Shown piece after piece: positions 7,389 through 13,322 of a stretch of DNA of 13,322 nucleotides. Position 1 is the first letter of the stretch, and each line of letters starts with the position of its first letter. Under the pieces are notes generated by a model. That model did not search any database. It had not been told where the DNA came from and was given only the letters and a program-made list of their open reading frames with translations. The position numbers and the translations under genes are program-made. This DNA is from Acidobacteriaceae bacterium (GTDB lineage: Bacteria > Acidobacteriota > Terriglobia > Terriglobales > Acidobacteriaceae), in contig DAHXOQ010000046.1 in assembly GCA_027364815.1 (NCBI GenBank), positions 1 through 13,322 on the forward strand, given 5' to 3'.

Positions 7389-8354
7389 TCAGAAGTCTTT
7401 GTTGAGTACTGTTGTCAGCAGCGATTGGTCGATGTTGCCGCCGGTCAGAATCATTCCAATGCGTTTGCCCGCGACTTCAGATTTTTGTTTGAGCGCGCCG
7501 CCCAATGACGCTGCCCCTGCGCCCTCAGACAGGTTGTGAGTGTCTTCCAGATAGGCGCGAATGGCCGTCGCAATCTCTGCATCTGTGACTTCGATAATCT
7601 CTGCCACCTGTGCGCGAATAATTTCGAGCGCTTCTTCATTAGGTCTGCGGCAGGAGAGGCCATCGGCAATCTGGCTCACTGCCGGCGCTTCAACAACGGT
7701 GCCCGCCTGGTAGCTCAGCAAGTAGGATGGCGAGGCAGACGCAACAACTCCGACGATGCGCGTCTTCAGGCCAAGCGCATTGCGTGCTGCAACAACGCCG
7801 GAGATGGATGAGCCAAGACCAATGGGAACAAAGACCGTATCCAATTCCGGCGTGGCATTGAAGAGTTCCATCGCAAAGGTAGAAGTGCCGAGAACCAACT
7901 GCGGGTGAAATGAATCCACGAGCGGGAAGCTTCGTTCCACGGCGAGCTTGCGCGCAAATTCCAGCGACTCCTGAAAATCCGCACCGTGTTCGATGAGTTC
8001 AGCGCCTTGGGCGCGCATGGCCTTGTTCTTTTCCACACTGTTGCCGTGAGGAACAACGATAACGGCGGTGAGGTTATGCTTGCGCGCTGCAAAAGCAACG
8101 CCCTGGCCATGATTGCCGCGTGTAGCCGCGACAACTCCCTTGGTCTCGGGGTGATTCTTCTTCAGCCATTCAACATAGAGCAGAGCGCCGCGAATCTTGA
8201 ACGCGCCAACGGGGGAGTGGTTCTCGTGCTTAACCCAGGCTTCACAACCGAGGCGCTGGTTCAGCAGCGGCCAACTCAATTGAGGTGTAGCCGGGATGGT
8301 GCGGTAGATCGCGGATTGAGCCGCCTGAATCTCGGAAAGTGTGGGGAGAATCAT
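7389..8354 (-). CDS. Threonine/serine dehydratase-like PLP enzyme
   Basis: This is a 321-residue fold-type II PLP enzyme, predicted to deaminate threonine to 2-oxobutyrate (or serine to pyruvate) in the cytoplasm. The PLP lysine is Lys53 in GAFKIRGA. ATRGNHGQG (Asn81) binds the cofactor ring, and ILTGGNID near the C-terminus is the usual Ser/Thr-Gly-Gly-Asn element. The phosphate-binding glycine loop is GLGSSISG (179-186) instead of the common GGGGLxxG. That resembles the ectoine-utilisation EutB type and some biodegradative dehydratases, so the exact substrate is open; a racemase or another beta-eliminase is possible. There is no C-terminal ACT domain, so isoleucine feedback as in IlvA is not expected. 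The start is ATG, and the gene diverges from the superoxide dismutase gene. Confidence 0.82.
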   Translation of the reverse strand: MILPTLSEIQAAQSAIYRTIPATPQLSWPLLNQRLGCEAWVKHENHSPVGAFKIRGALLYVEWLKKNHPETKGVVAATRGNHGQGVAFAARKHNLTAVIVVPHGNSVEKNKAMRAQGAELIEHGADFQESLEFARKLAVERSFPLVDSFHPQLVLGTSTFAMELFNATPELDTVFVPIGLGSSISGVVAARNALGLKTRIVGVVASASPSYLLSYQAGTVVEAPAVSQIADGLSCRRPNEEALEIIRAQVAEIIEVTDAEIATAIRAYLEDTHNLSEGAGAASLGGALKQKSEVAGKRIGMILTGGNIDQSLLTTVLNKDF

Positions 8355-8376
8355 ACTTTGAGAATAAACGAGAGGC

Positions 8377-8402
8377 TTGACTGCCGGGAAAAAGACTAGA
8401 AT
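8377..8402 (+). promoter_or_regulatory. Possible promoter for the superoxide dismutase gene
   Basis: TTGACT (8377-8382) and TAGAAT (8397-8402) each match five of six sigma-70 consensus bases. The spacer is only 14 bases, well short of 17, so they may not work as a pair. The site lies between the divergent dehydratase start and the ribosome binding site of the dismutase gene. Confidence 0.28.
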
Positions 8403-8409
8403 GTCTCTC

Positions 8410-8415
8410 AGGAGG
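8410..8415 (+). promoter_or_regulatory. Ribosome binding site fixing the superoxide dismutase start
   Basis: A perfect AGGAGG lies nine bases before the ATG at 8425. It decides between that start and the longer in-frame TTG (8377) and ATG (8401) starts, which would put the Shine-Dalgarno inside the coding region and bury the twin-arginine signal. Confidence 0.75.
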
Positions 8416-8424
8416 ACTTCCCTT

Positions 8425-9165
8425 ATGGATAGAAGAACTGCAATGAAATTAGGCGGCGCTGCAACGGCTCTGCTACTGAGTGATGCTTTGAAGGCTGAGA
8501 GCTGGGCGGGAATTGAAGCGCAAGCGCAACTGAGTGCAACTCAGACGGGCGCCTTCACGCTCGCTCCTCTGCCTTATGCGTACGATGCGCTTGAACCGTA
8601 TTTCGATGCAGAGACGATGCATCTGCACCATGACAAGCACCAACAGGCCTACGTGAACAATCTCAATGCCGCCGTTGCGGCGCACTCGGAACTGGCAGGG
8701 AAGACCGTTGAGCAGTTGCTGCTGGATTTGAATGCGTTGCCTGAGTCGGCGCGCACAGCTGTTCGCAATAACGGAGGCGGCCAGTTTAACCACTCCTTCT
8801 GGTGGCCGACACTCGGTAAAGGCAGCTCCGCTCCCAAAGGGGAATTGGCCAAAGCAATCAGTGCCAAGTACGGCACACAGTCTGCATTTGAAGAGCAGCT
8901 CACAAAAGCCTCGCTCAGCGTCTTCGGCAGCGGGTGGGCGTGGCTGGTACGCGCGCCTGATCGTAGCATCTCAATTGTCACTACGCCGAACCAGGACAGC
9001 CCGATTGCGCAGGGGTTGCGCCCGGTATTGGGCGTGGATGTTTGGGAACATGCTTACTATTTGAAGTATCAGAACAGACGCGCGGATTACGTGAAAGCGT
9101 TTTTCCAGGTCGTGAACTGGGATTATGTCAGCTCGAGTTATGCCGCGATGAATGCGATGGCCTAG
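8425..9165 (+). CDS. Exported superoxide dismutase, Mn-type (Fe/Mn family)
   Basis: This 246-residue Fe/Mn superoxide dismutase converts superoxide to peroxide and oxygen. Metal ligands are all present: His68 (MHLHHDKH), His123 (NHSFWW), Asp205 and His209 (DVWEHAYY). Gly at the position four before His123, together with Gln190 in NQDSP, is the outer-shell pattern of Mn rather than Fe enzymes, although some are cambialistic. The first 35 residues are not part of the enzyme fold. They hold MDRRTAMKL followed by a weakly hydrophobic stretch and an AQA site (32-34), as expected for a twin-arginine signal that would export the folded, metal-loaded enzyme. The start is fixed by a perfect AGGAGG nine bases upstream. 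The gene diverges from the dehydratase and is followed by a cytochrome c lipoprotein gene on the same strand. Confidence 0.92.
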   Translation: MDRRTAMKLGGAATALLLSDALKAESWAGIEAQAQLSATQTGAFTLAPLPYAYDALEPYFDAETMHLHHDKHQQAYVNNLNAAVAAHSELAGKTVEQLLLDLNALPESARTAVRNNGGGQFNHSFWWPTLGKGSSAPKGELAKAISAKYGTQSAFEEQLTKASLSVFGSGWAWLVRAPDRSISIVTTPNQDSPIAQGLRPVLGVDVWEHAYYLKYQNRRADYVKAFFQVVNWDYVSSSYAAMNAMA

Positions 9166-9187
9166 CATTCTGTGAATTCTTGAATAT

Positions 9188-9219
9188 TGTGGGCCCGCTT
9201 TTTGAAGAGTGGGCTCACA
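9188..9219 (+). terminator. Hairpin between the superoxide dismutase and cytochrome genes
   Basis: TGTGGGCCC (9188-9196) pairs with GGGCTCACA (9211-9219). Five inner pairs extend the stem to about 14 pairs, with three G-T wobbles and a TTGA loop. It begins 22 bases after the dismutase stop. No T-run follows, so it could be an attenuating or RNA-stabilising hairpin rather than a full terminator. Confidence 0.5.
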
Positions 9220-9255
9220 TTCAACTTGAATGACTCCGCGTTAAACTAAATTGGC

Positions 9256-9615
9256 ATGAAAATATTTCCGCCGGTATCATTCAATTTCATTTTTTTGCTC
9301 TCGATTGTGGTGATTGTTGCAACTGGTTGCCAATCTGCGCCTAAACTGACTGAGCCTGAGTTGGCAGGGAAGAAGCTCTACCAATCGCGCTGCCAACATT
9401 GTCACGAAGAGAACGATCTCGCTCTCAATCCGCCGCCGCCGAGTTTGCACCATATTGGAGAGCAGGGAATTCTGCCCAATGGCGGAGCAGCAACCGATGC
9501 GGCGATTATCAAGGTTGTGAATTTCGGCAAGAACAAGATGCCGGGCTTCAATGGGCGGTTCACGGATGAGCAGATGGCGGATTTGATTGCTTATCTCAGG
9601 ACGGGATTGAAATAA
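9256..9615 (+). CDS. Small cytochrome c lipoprotein (class I, monoheme)
   Basis: This 119-residue single-heme cytochrome c should transfer electrons in the periplasm while anchored to a membrane. A hydrophobic signal (about 8-23) ends in VATGC, a lipobox-like site with Cys25 as the lipidated residue. The heme site is CQHCH (Cys46, Cys49, His50), and KMPGF places Met95 as the likely sixth ligand. The DEQMADLIAYLRT C-terminal helix is typical of the cytochrome c fold (cytochrome_C/CBB3-like). No Shine-Dalgarno is evident before the ATG. It lies 90 bases after the exported superoxide dismutase gene with a hairpin between, and 55 bases before the DUF6125-like gene. Redox partners cannot be identified from the window. 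Confidence 0.88.
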   Translation: MKIFPPVSFNFIFLLSIVVIVATGCQSAPKLTEPELAGKKLYQSRCQHCHEENDLALNPPPPSLHHIGEQGILPNGGAATDAAIIKVVNFGKNKMPGFNGRFTDEQMADLIAYLRTGLK

Positions 9616-9670
9616 AGCGCGTAACGGCGGCGAATAATTTTGTCTCTTATGATGCAGAAACGAGAAAACA

Positions 9671-10198
9671 ATGGAAGTGTTTGAAAGAGCTTTCGATTCA
9701 ATGGAGCGTGAGGAATTGCTGCGCACGCTTGAGATGTTTGCCAAAAATTGGCTGGCACATGATGGCTGCTGGTTTCTTGCTGCGGAAGAGCAATATGGAA
9801 TGGAAACGGCAATAGCTCTGGACACAAAATCCTGGGAGCGATTCGCTGCCGTCGAAGCGCGACGCATCTTAACCACATTCAATATTCCAGAAAATGGCGG
9901 CCTCGTGGCGCTTGAAAGAGCCCTTAATCTGCGCATGTATAGCGTCATCAACAAGCAGCACATCGAGTGGTCGGAGGACGGCACGCGGCTGCGCTTTTTT
10001 ATGGACATCTGTCGCGTGCAGGAGACACGGCGCAGAAAAGGCCTTGAGGATTTCCCCTGCAAGAGCGTGGGCATGGTGGAGTATGAAGTCTTTGCCCGCA
10101 CCGTAGACCCAAGAATCCGCACCCAATGTTTGCATTGCCCGCCGGATGCGCCGCCGGGATTGTATTGCGGATGGGAGTTCACTCTGGCGGAATCATAA
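9671..10198 (+). CDS. DUF6125-like conserved protein, cysteine-rich C-terminus
   Basis: This is a 175-residue soluble protein without a signal peptide. I recognise it only tentatively as DUF6125, a family of unknown function distantly resembling the L-2-amino-thiazoline-4-carboxylate hydrolase fold. The N-terminal half is helical, with a conserved-looking HDGCWF (His30, Asp31) and acidic residues Glu39, Glu40 and Asp51. The C-terminal half has five cysteines (114, 130, 153, 156, 166) in ICRVQ, FPCKS, TQCLHCPPD and LYCGWEF. That arrangement could bind a metal or form a redox centre. The ATG at 9671 is the first start after an in-frame TGA and has GAG six bases upstream. It may be co-transcribed with the cytochrome c gene and is followed by a strong terminator. 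No function is assigned. Confidence 0.65.
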   Translation: MEVFERAFDSMEREELLRTLEMFAKNWLAHDGCWFLAAEEQYGMETAIALDTKSWERFAAVEARRILTTFNIPENGGLVALERALNLRMYSVINKQHIEWSEDGTRLRFFMDICRVQETRRRKGLEDFPCKSVGMVEYEVFARTVDPRIRTQCLHCPPDAPPGLYCGWEFTLAES

Positions 10199-10214
10199 AT
10201 GATTATTAAAAATA

Positions 10215-10248
10215 AACACCCAGGTCATTACGCTATGGCCTGGGTGTT
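10215..10248. terminator. Strong bidirectional terminator
   Basis: AACACCCAGGTCAT and ATGGCCTGGGTGTT form a 14-pair stem with one G-T wobble and a TACGCT loop, in the gap between two converging genes. On the minus strand the stem is followed by TTTATTTTT, a good tail for the peptidase gene. On the plus strand the tail is a weaker TTCTTATAT. It should end both transcripts. Confidence 0.88.
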
Positions 10249-10262
10249 CTTATATCGAATTC

Positions 10263-12745
10263 TTATTTTGCCGGTGCGTTTTTCACGTACTTATCGAACC
10301 ACGTCACCATCTCGTAAATTTCCTGCTCGTTTGATTCCAGCGCCGTGTACCAATGGGGTTCGTGGGGCAGAATCACAAGACGCGTCGTCCCGCCATTGCC
10401 CCTGATAGCCTCAAAGAGTTTGTGAGATTGAAGCGGAGTGGTCCCGGGGTTGGCGTCCTCTTCACCGTGAATCAGCAGCAGCGGTGTTTTGATTTGTCGG
10501 CGACAAAAAAGGGCGAGACCTTCATGTATACGTCAGGCGCCTCCCAGACCGACCGCTGCTCATTCTGGAAACCAAAAGGCGGCAGTGTTTTGTTGTATGA
10601 GCCGCTCGTGGCGACACCGGCACGGAAGAGATCCGAGTGGGCGACGAGGTTGGCGGTCATGAGCGCGCCGTGGCTGTGGCCGGTGACGCCGATGCGGTTG
10701 GGATCAGCAACGCCGAGTCTGACAGCCTCGTTCACAGCGGCAGTCGCATCGGCAACAAGCTGCTCCAAGTATGTGTCGTAAGCTTTTTGCGGATCGCCAA
10801 CAATAGGAAAAGATGCGTTGTCGATGATCGCGTATCCAGCCAGCAGTAGCAGCCGGTATTGACGCAGACGCGTGAATGTCTCCTGCGAACCCGTGACCTG
10901 GCCGGCCTTGGAAGCATCGGCATAATCCAGCGGGTAAGCATACAAAATCGCAGGAACGCGCGTGCCTTCCTTGTATCCCGGCGGCGTGTAAAGCGTGAAA
11001 GAGAGATCAACGCCATCAGCGCGCTTGTATTTGTAGAGCTTTTTGTGGATGGCGCGGACTTCCGGCGTGGGGTCAGGAATGTGCGTGATGGCGACGCTGG
11101 TCGAGTCGAATCTGGCCTCGCCGGCTGGCGCATAGATCGATTTTCCCAGTGTTCTCAGGTAAGCATTGGGCGGATCCATCGGCGTCTGATGCCAGGTAAG
11201 AAAGCTGCGCGAGTCATTGCCGGCGAAGGAGAGAAACTGCTCATACGCGTTTTTATCACTGCGGAAAAGTCGCTCTGTTTTAAAAGTTGTGAGGTTGAGG
11301 CGGGCGAGGAAGGGACGGTCGCCTTCAGTTGATGAACCGACTCCGGAGATGTAGAGGGAATCGCCTTCCTGGCGCAGAACATTGAAGCCATTCGCAAGTC
11401 GGCGCATAACCGGGTTGCCGGGGTTCAGGTACCTTTCATCAGTTGATAGATCCCACAGCAAACGCGGTTTTTGCGCTGGGTCATCGAAGTTGATGATGGA
11501 GGTCTGCAACCAGTGACGATTGTGATCATAATCAATGATGAGTGCGGTGGTGGGTTGATCGCTCCAATAAATGCCTTCAAATCGCTGCTTGGTGCGCGTG
11601 ACTTCAACGGCGGGCGCAGTGAACGGAGCTTTCTGGAGCATAATCTTGTCGCGGTTGGGAACAGTCGTGTGCCAGTCGCCGCCATCAAGAGCTTCAGCCC
11701 AGAGGAGTGTTGCCGGCTCAGTCACGCGCCATTCAAAATCGCGCGGCCCAAGAGGAACGCCGTTAATAGGGACACGGTCGGCAAGCGGCAGTGAAGCAAT
11801 GGTTTTCTTCTCAATCTCAGCGGGCTTCGAAAGATCCCAAACTTCAACCTCGTGCGGGAAGTGATCGTAAGTATTCACATAGGAGTAGGGCTTGTGAATT
11901 GAAGTGACGAGAAGGTGAACGCCATCGGGTGCAGGCGCCAGTTCAAAGTAGATGCCGGGCGCGCCGATCTTGGTAACAACAGAAGATTCAGTGTTCACGA
12001 TTGCCAACTGCGATGCGCCGTAGTAATCGAATAGGTCTACGTCGTGCTTGTTATTGAGGGTGTCGCGATTTTCGTAAGTGCTGCTCTGCCCCTTGCCTCC
12101 GATAGACTCCTGAATGCTGGGCCCACTGAGAGTGATGGGTGCAACAGGTGGTTCGCCCAGGTCTGCCGGGACAAGCTTGACGAGAAGATTTTTCTGATCG
12201 GGCATCCACTGAAACTCATCGCCGAAGATGGGGTTCAGGCGCACTCCGGACAACTGATGAACCTCTCCGGTCTTTGCGTCGCCGACCCAGAGCTCGACGG
12301 AGTCGGCTGCAAGATTGACGAAAGCGAATCGCTTGCCATCGGCGGACCAACGCGGCGTGCCGGCACAGGCGTTAGTGGGGAGTGTGATTTTTGTTTCCGC
12401 GCCGTTGGCGACTTGCACGAGCGAGATGCTCGTAGCGCAGGGAGTGATTCCGTATCCGCCCGGAGTGTCATGCTTGCTATGGTTCCTGGGTTCCACGCGC
12501 ACACCGGCCAGCCGCAGGAACGGCGTAGCCACGCGCGCAATCGACGGGTAATCCTGCCACGTGATCAGGAGAATGGCATCGTGTGTCGGGCTCACTGAGG
12601 GCGTGGGCGGCGCAGGAGCCTGCATCACATCCAAAATATTCTTGGGCGGCAGATTGTAGCCGGATTGAGCTGAAGCGAAGAGGGAACTGGCGCAAATGGC
12701 GAGCGCCGCAAGCAAGAGTGATTTGAATGTCTTCTGGAGTGGCAT
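10263..12745 (-). CDS. Secreted S9 (prolyl oligopeptidase, glutamyl-endopeptidase-like) peptidase, frameshifted near the 3' end
   Basis: This is a serine peptidase with an N-terminal signal peptide (basic MPLQKTFK, hydrophobic core about 9-22, AxA site at 24-26). A beta-propeller-like region follows (about 30-560), then an alpha/beta-hydrolase domain. The nucleophile is Ser691 in TGHSHGA. The initial reading frame stops at 10472, giving 757 residues that end in KHRCC just after SPFFVADK. The alternative frame from about 10493 to a TAA at 10263 encodes the missing end without a stop, including KTPLLLIHGEEDANPG (catalytic Asp, about 764) and LPHEPHWY (catalytic His, about 798). One base is therefore missing at 10487-10495; restored, the protein would have 827 residues, normal for the S9D type. 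It is either a sequencing error or a recently inactivated gene. The ATG has GGAGG five bases upstream. Confidence 0.88.
10487..10495 (-). other. Frameshift site in the S9 peptidase gene
   Basis: The two coding frames meet here. On the coding strand the sequence is GACAAATCAAAACACC. Adding one A to the first A-run gives Asp-Lys-Ile-Lys-Thr-Pro, the expected strand before LLLIHGEED. Adding it to the second run gives Asp-Lys-Ser-Lys-Thr-Pro. As written, the frame ends at TGA 13 bases further on. Backward slippage on the AAAA run could in principle restore the frame during translation. Confidence 0.85.
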
Positions 12746-12870
12746 AATTTCCTCCGCTCCAATTTATCAGTTATCCGTGACATCAGCGCTTCAAAGTGAT
12801 GAAGCAGGAACAAAATCGAATGAACTCATGATCCGAAGCCATCTAATCCACGCCCGTTATACTGTAGAGT
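12746..12870. other. Divergent intergenic region, S9 peptidase/miaB
   Basis: This 125-base gap holds the start signals of two diverging genes. The peptidase ribosome binding site (GGAGG on the minus strand) lies next to 12745, and a TATACT hexamer lies just before miaB. I see no clear -35 or operator repeat. Confidence 0.5.
12858..12863 (+). promoter_or_regulatory. -10 element of miaB, possibly leaderless
   Basis: TATACT matches five of six bases of the -10 consensus and ends seven bases before the miaB ATG. A transcript would begin at or next to the start codon, and there is no clear Shine-Dalgarno (only TAGAG touching the ATG). The -35 region is poor. Confidence 0.4.
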
Positions 12871-13322
12871 ATGGCAACCGAGAAAAAATTCTATCTTGAG
12901 ACCTTTGGCTGCCAGATGAATGCCCATGACAGCGAGAAGGTCGTCGGCACATTGCTGAGCGAAGGTTACGCGCAAGTCGAAACCGAAGACGAGGCCACTC
13001 TCATCCTCTACAACACCTGCTCCATCCGCGATAAGGCCGAGCAAAAAGTCTTCAATCGCCTCAACGATTACAAAAAACTCTACAAATCCGGCAAGCGATT
13101 CGCCGTTCTCGGCTGCGTCGCCCAGCAGGAGGGCGAGAAGATATTTGAGCGCGCCCCTTACGTCTCGCTCGTCTCCGGCTCAGCCTCTTACCGCAAACTT
13201 CCTGAGATGCTCGCCCGTGTTGAAGCCGGCGAAAACCGCGTCACCGGCCTCGATGATCGCCAGACCGAAGAGACCTTCGAGACTGACCTCACCGCCCGCA
13301 CCAATCCCTATCGCGCCTACAT
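12871..13322 (+). CDS. miaB: tRNA-2-methylthio-N6-dimethylallyladenosine synthase MiaB, 5' part (partial)
   Basis: MiaB is a radical SAM methylthiotransferase that adds a methylthio group to N6-isopentenyladenosine at position 37 of tRNAs reading UNN codons. The visible 150 codons are the N-terminal UPF0004 domain. The three cysteines that hold the auxiliary [4Fe-4S] cluster are present: Cys14 in ETFGCQMN, Cys50 in NTCSIRDKAEQK and Cys82 in LGCVAQQEG. The FGCQMN and NTCSIRDKA wording is typical of MiaB rather than MtaB or RimO. The radical SAM and TRAM domains lie beyond the window. The ATG is the natural start for the family. It diverges from the S9 peptidase gene. Codons are C-rich at third positions, as in purU. 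Confidence 0.94.
   Translation, partial: MATEKKFYLETFGCQMNAHDSEKVVGTLLSEGYAQVETEDEATLILYNTCSIRDKAEQKVFNRLNDYKKLYKSGKRFAVLGCVAQQEGEKIFERAPYVSLVSGSASYRKLPEMLARVEAGENRVTGLDDRQTEETFETDLTARTNPYRAY

Noticed and set aside
8377..8424. Longer start for the superoxide dismutase
   Set aside because: It would place the perfect AGGAGG inside the coding region; the ATG at 8425 gives proper spacing and a sensible signal peptide.
10199..10405. A 68-codon plus-strand open frame after the DUF6125-like gene
   Set aside because: It starts at the terminator and runs into the antisense of the peptidase tail.
10353..10781. A 142-codon plus-strand open frame across the end of the peptidase gene
   Set aside because: It overlaps the frameshifted peptidase tail, whose minus-strand reading (Asp and His motifs) explains the region.
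12044..12598. A 184-codon plus-strand open frame opposite the S9 peptidase
   Set aside because: Antisense to coding sequence with clear protein motifs; no independent signal.
1..13322. A defence system, mobile element, CRISPR array or biosynthetic cluster
   Set aside because: No transposase, integrase, toxin-antitoxin pair, repeat-spacer array or assembly-line enzyme is visible; nearly all sequence is accounted for by ordinary genes.

Overview
The window looks like chromosomal housekeeping DNA from a Gram-negative bacterium, most likely an acidobacterium (Terriglobia). This is inferred from protein flavour: an exported twin-arginine-type superoxide dismutase, an S9D peptidase of the glutamyl-endopeptidase type, a DUF6125-like protein, and an MdlB-like ABC exporter with a family-specific insert. 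No sequence search was possible, so the taxonomy is tentative. The DNA is moderately GC-rich. Several genes use TTG starts. I see no rRNA, tRNA, CRISPR array, insertion sequence or phage gene.

Layout. (1) 3-491 (+) is the 3' end of purU (formyltetrahydrofolate deformylase). (2) A minus-strand run from 5479 down to 630 holds a membrane-anchored metallophosphoesterase, an ABC exporter half-transporter, and a citramalate synthase (cimA) that converges on purU. (3) hemW (5563-6777, +) diverges from the phosphoesterase gene. A nested inverted repeat lies in the shared upstream region. (4) A second minus-strand pair, 8354 down to 6845, holds a threonine/serine dehydratase-like PLP enzyme and a PaaI-type thioesterase. 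The thioesterase has its own good promoter candidate. (5) 8425-10198 (+) holds an exported Mn-type superoxide dismutase, a small cytochrome c lipoprotein and a DUF6125-like cysteine-rich protein. This run ends at a strong bidirectional terminator at 10215-10248. (6) A secreted S9 peptidase gene (12745 down to 10263, -) converges on that terminator. It carries a one-base frameshift that cuts off two of its three catalytic residues. (7) miaB (from 12871, +) diverges from it and runs off the end of the window.

How the genes fit together. Most are unrelated housekeeping functions: one-carbon/purine metabolism, the citramalate route to isoleucine, heme trafficking and tRNA modification. The only set that suggests a shared envelope role is the superoxide dismutase and cytochrome c lipoprotein, both predicted to act outside the cytoplasm. 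The DUF6125-like protein follows them but has no export signal. I did not find a convincing undescribed system. The observations most worth a second look are the peptidase frameshift, the 9-base repeat array inside the ABC nucleotide-binding domain, the exported superoxide dismutase with its cytochrome neighbour, and the nested inverted repeat upstream of hemW.
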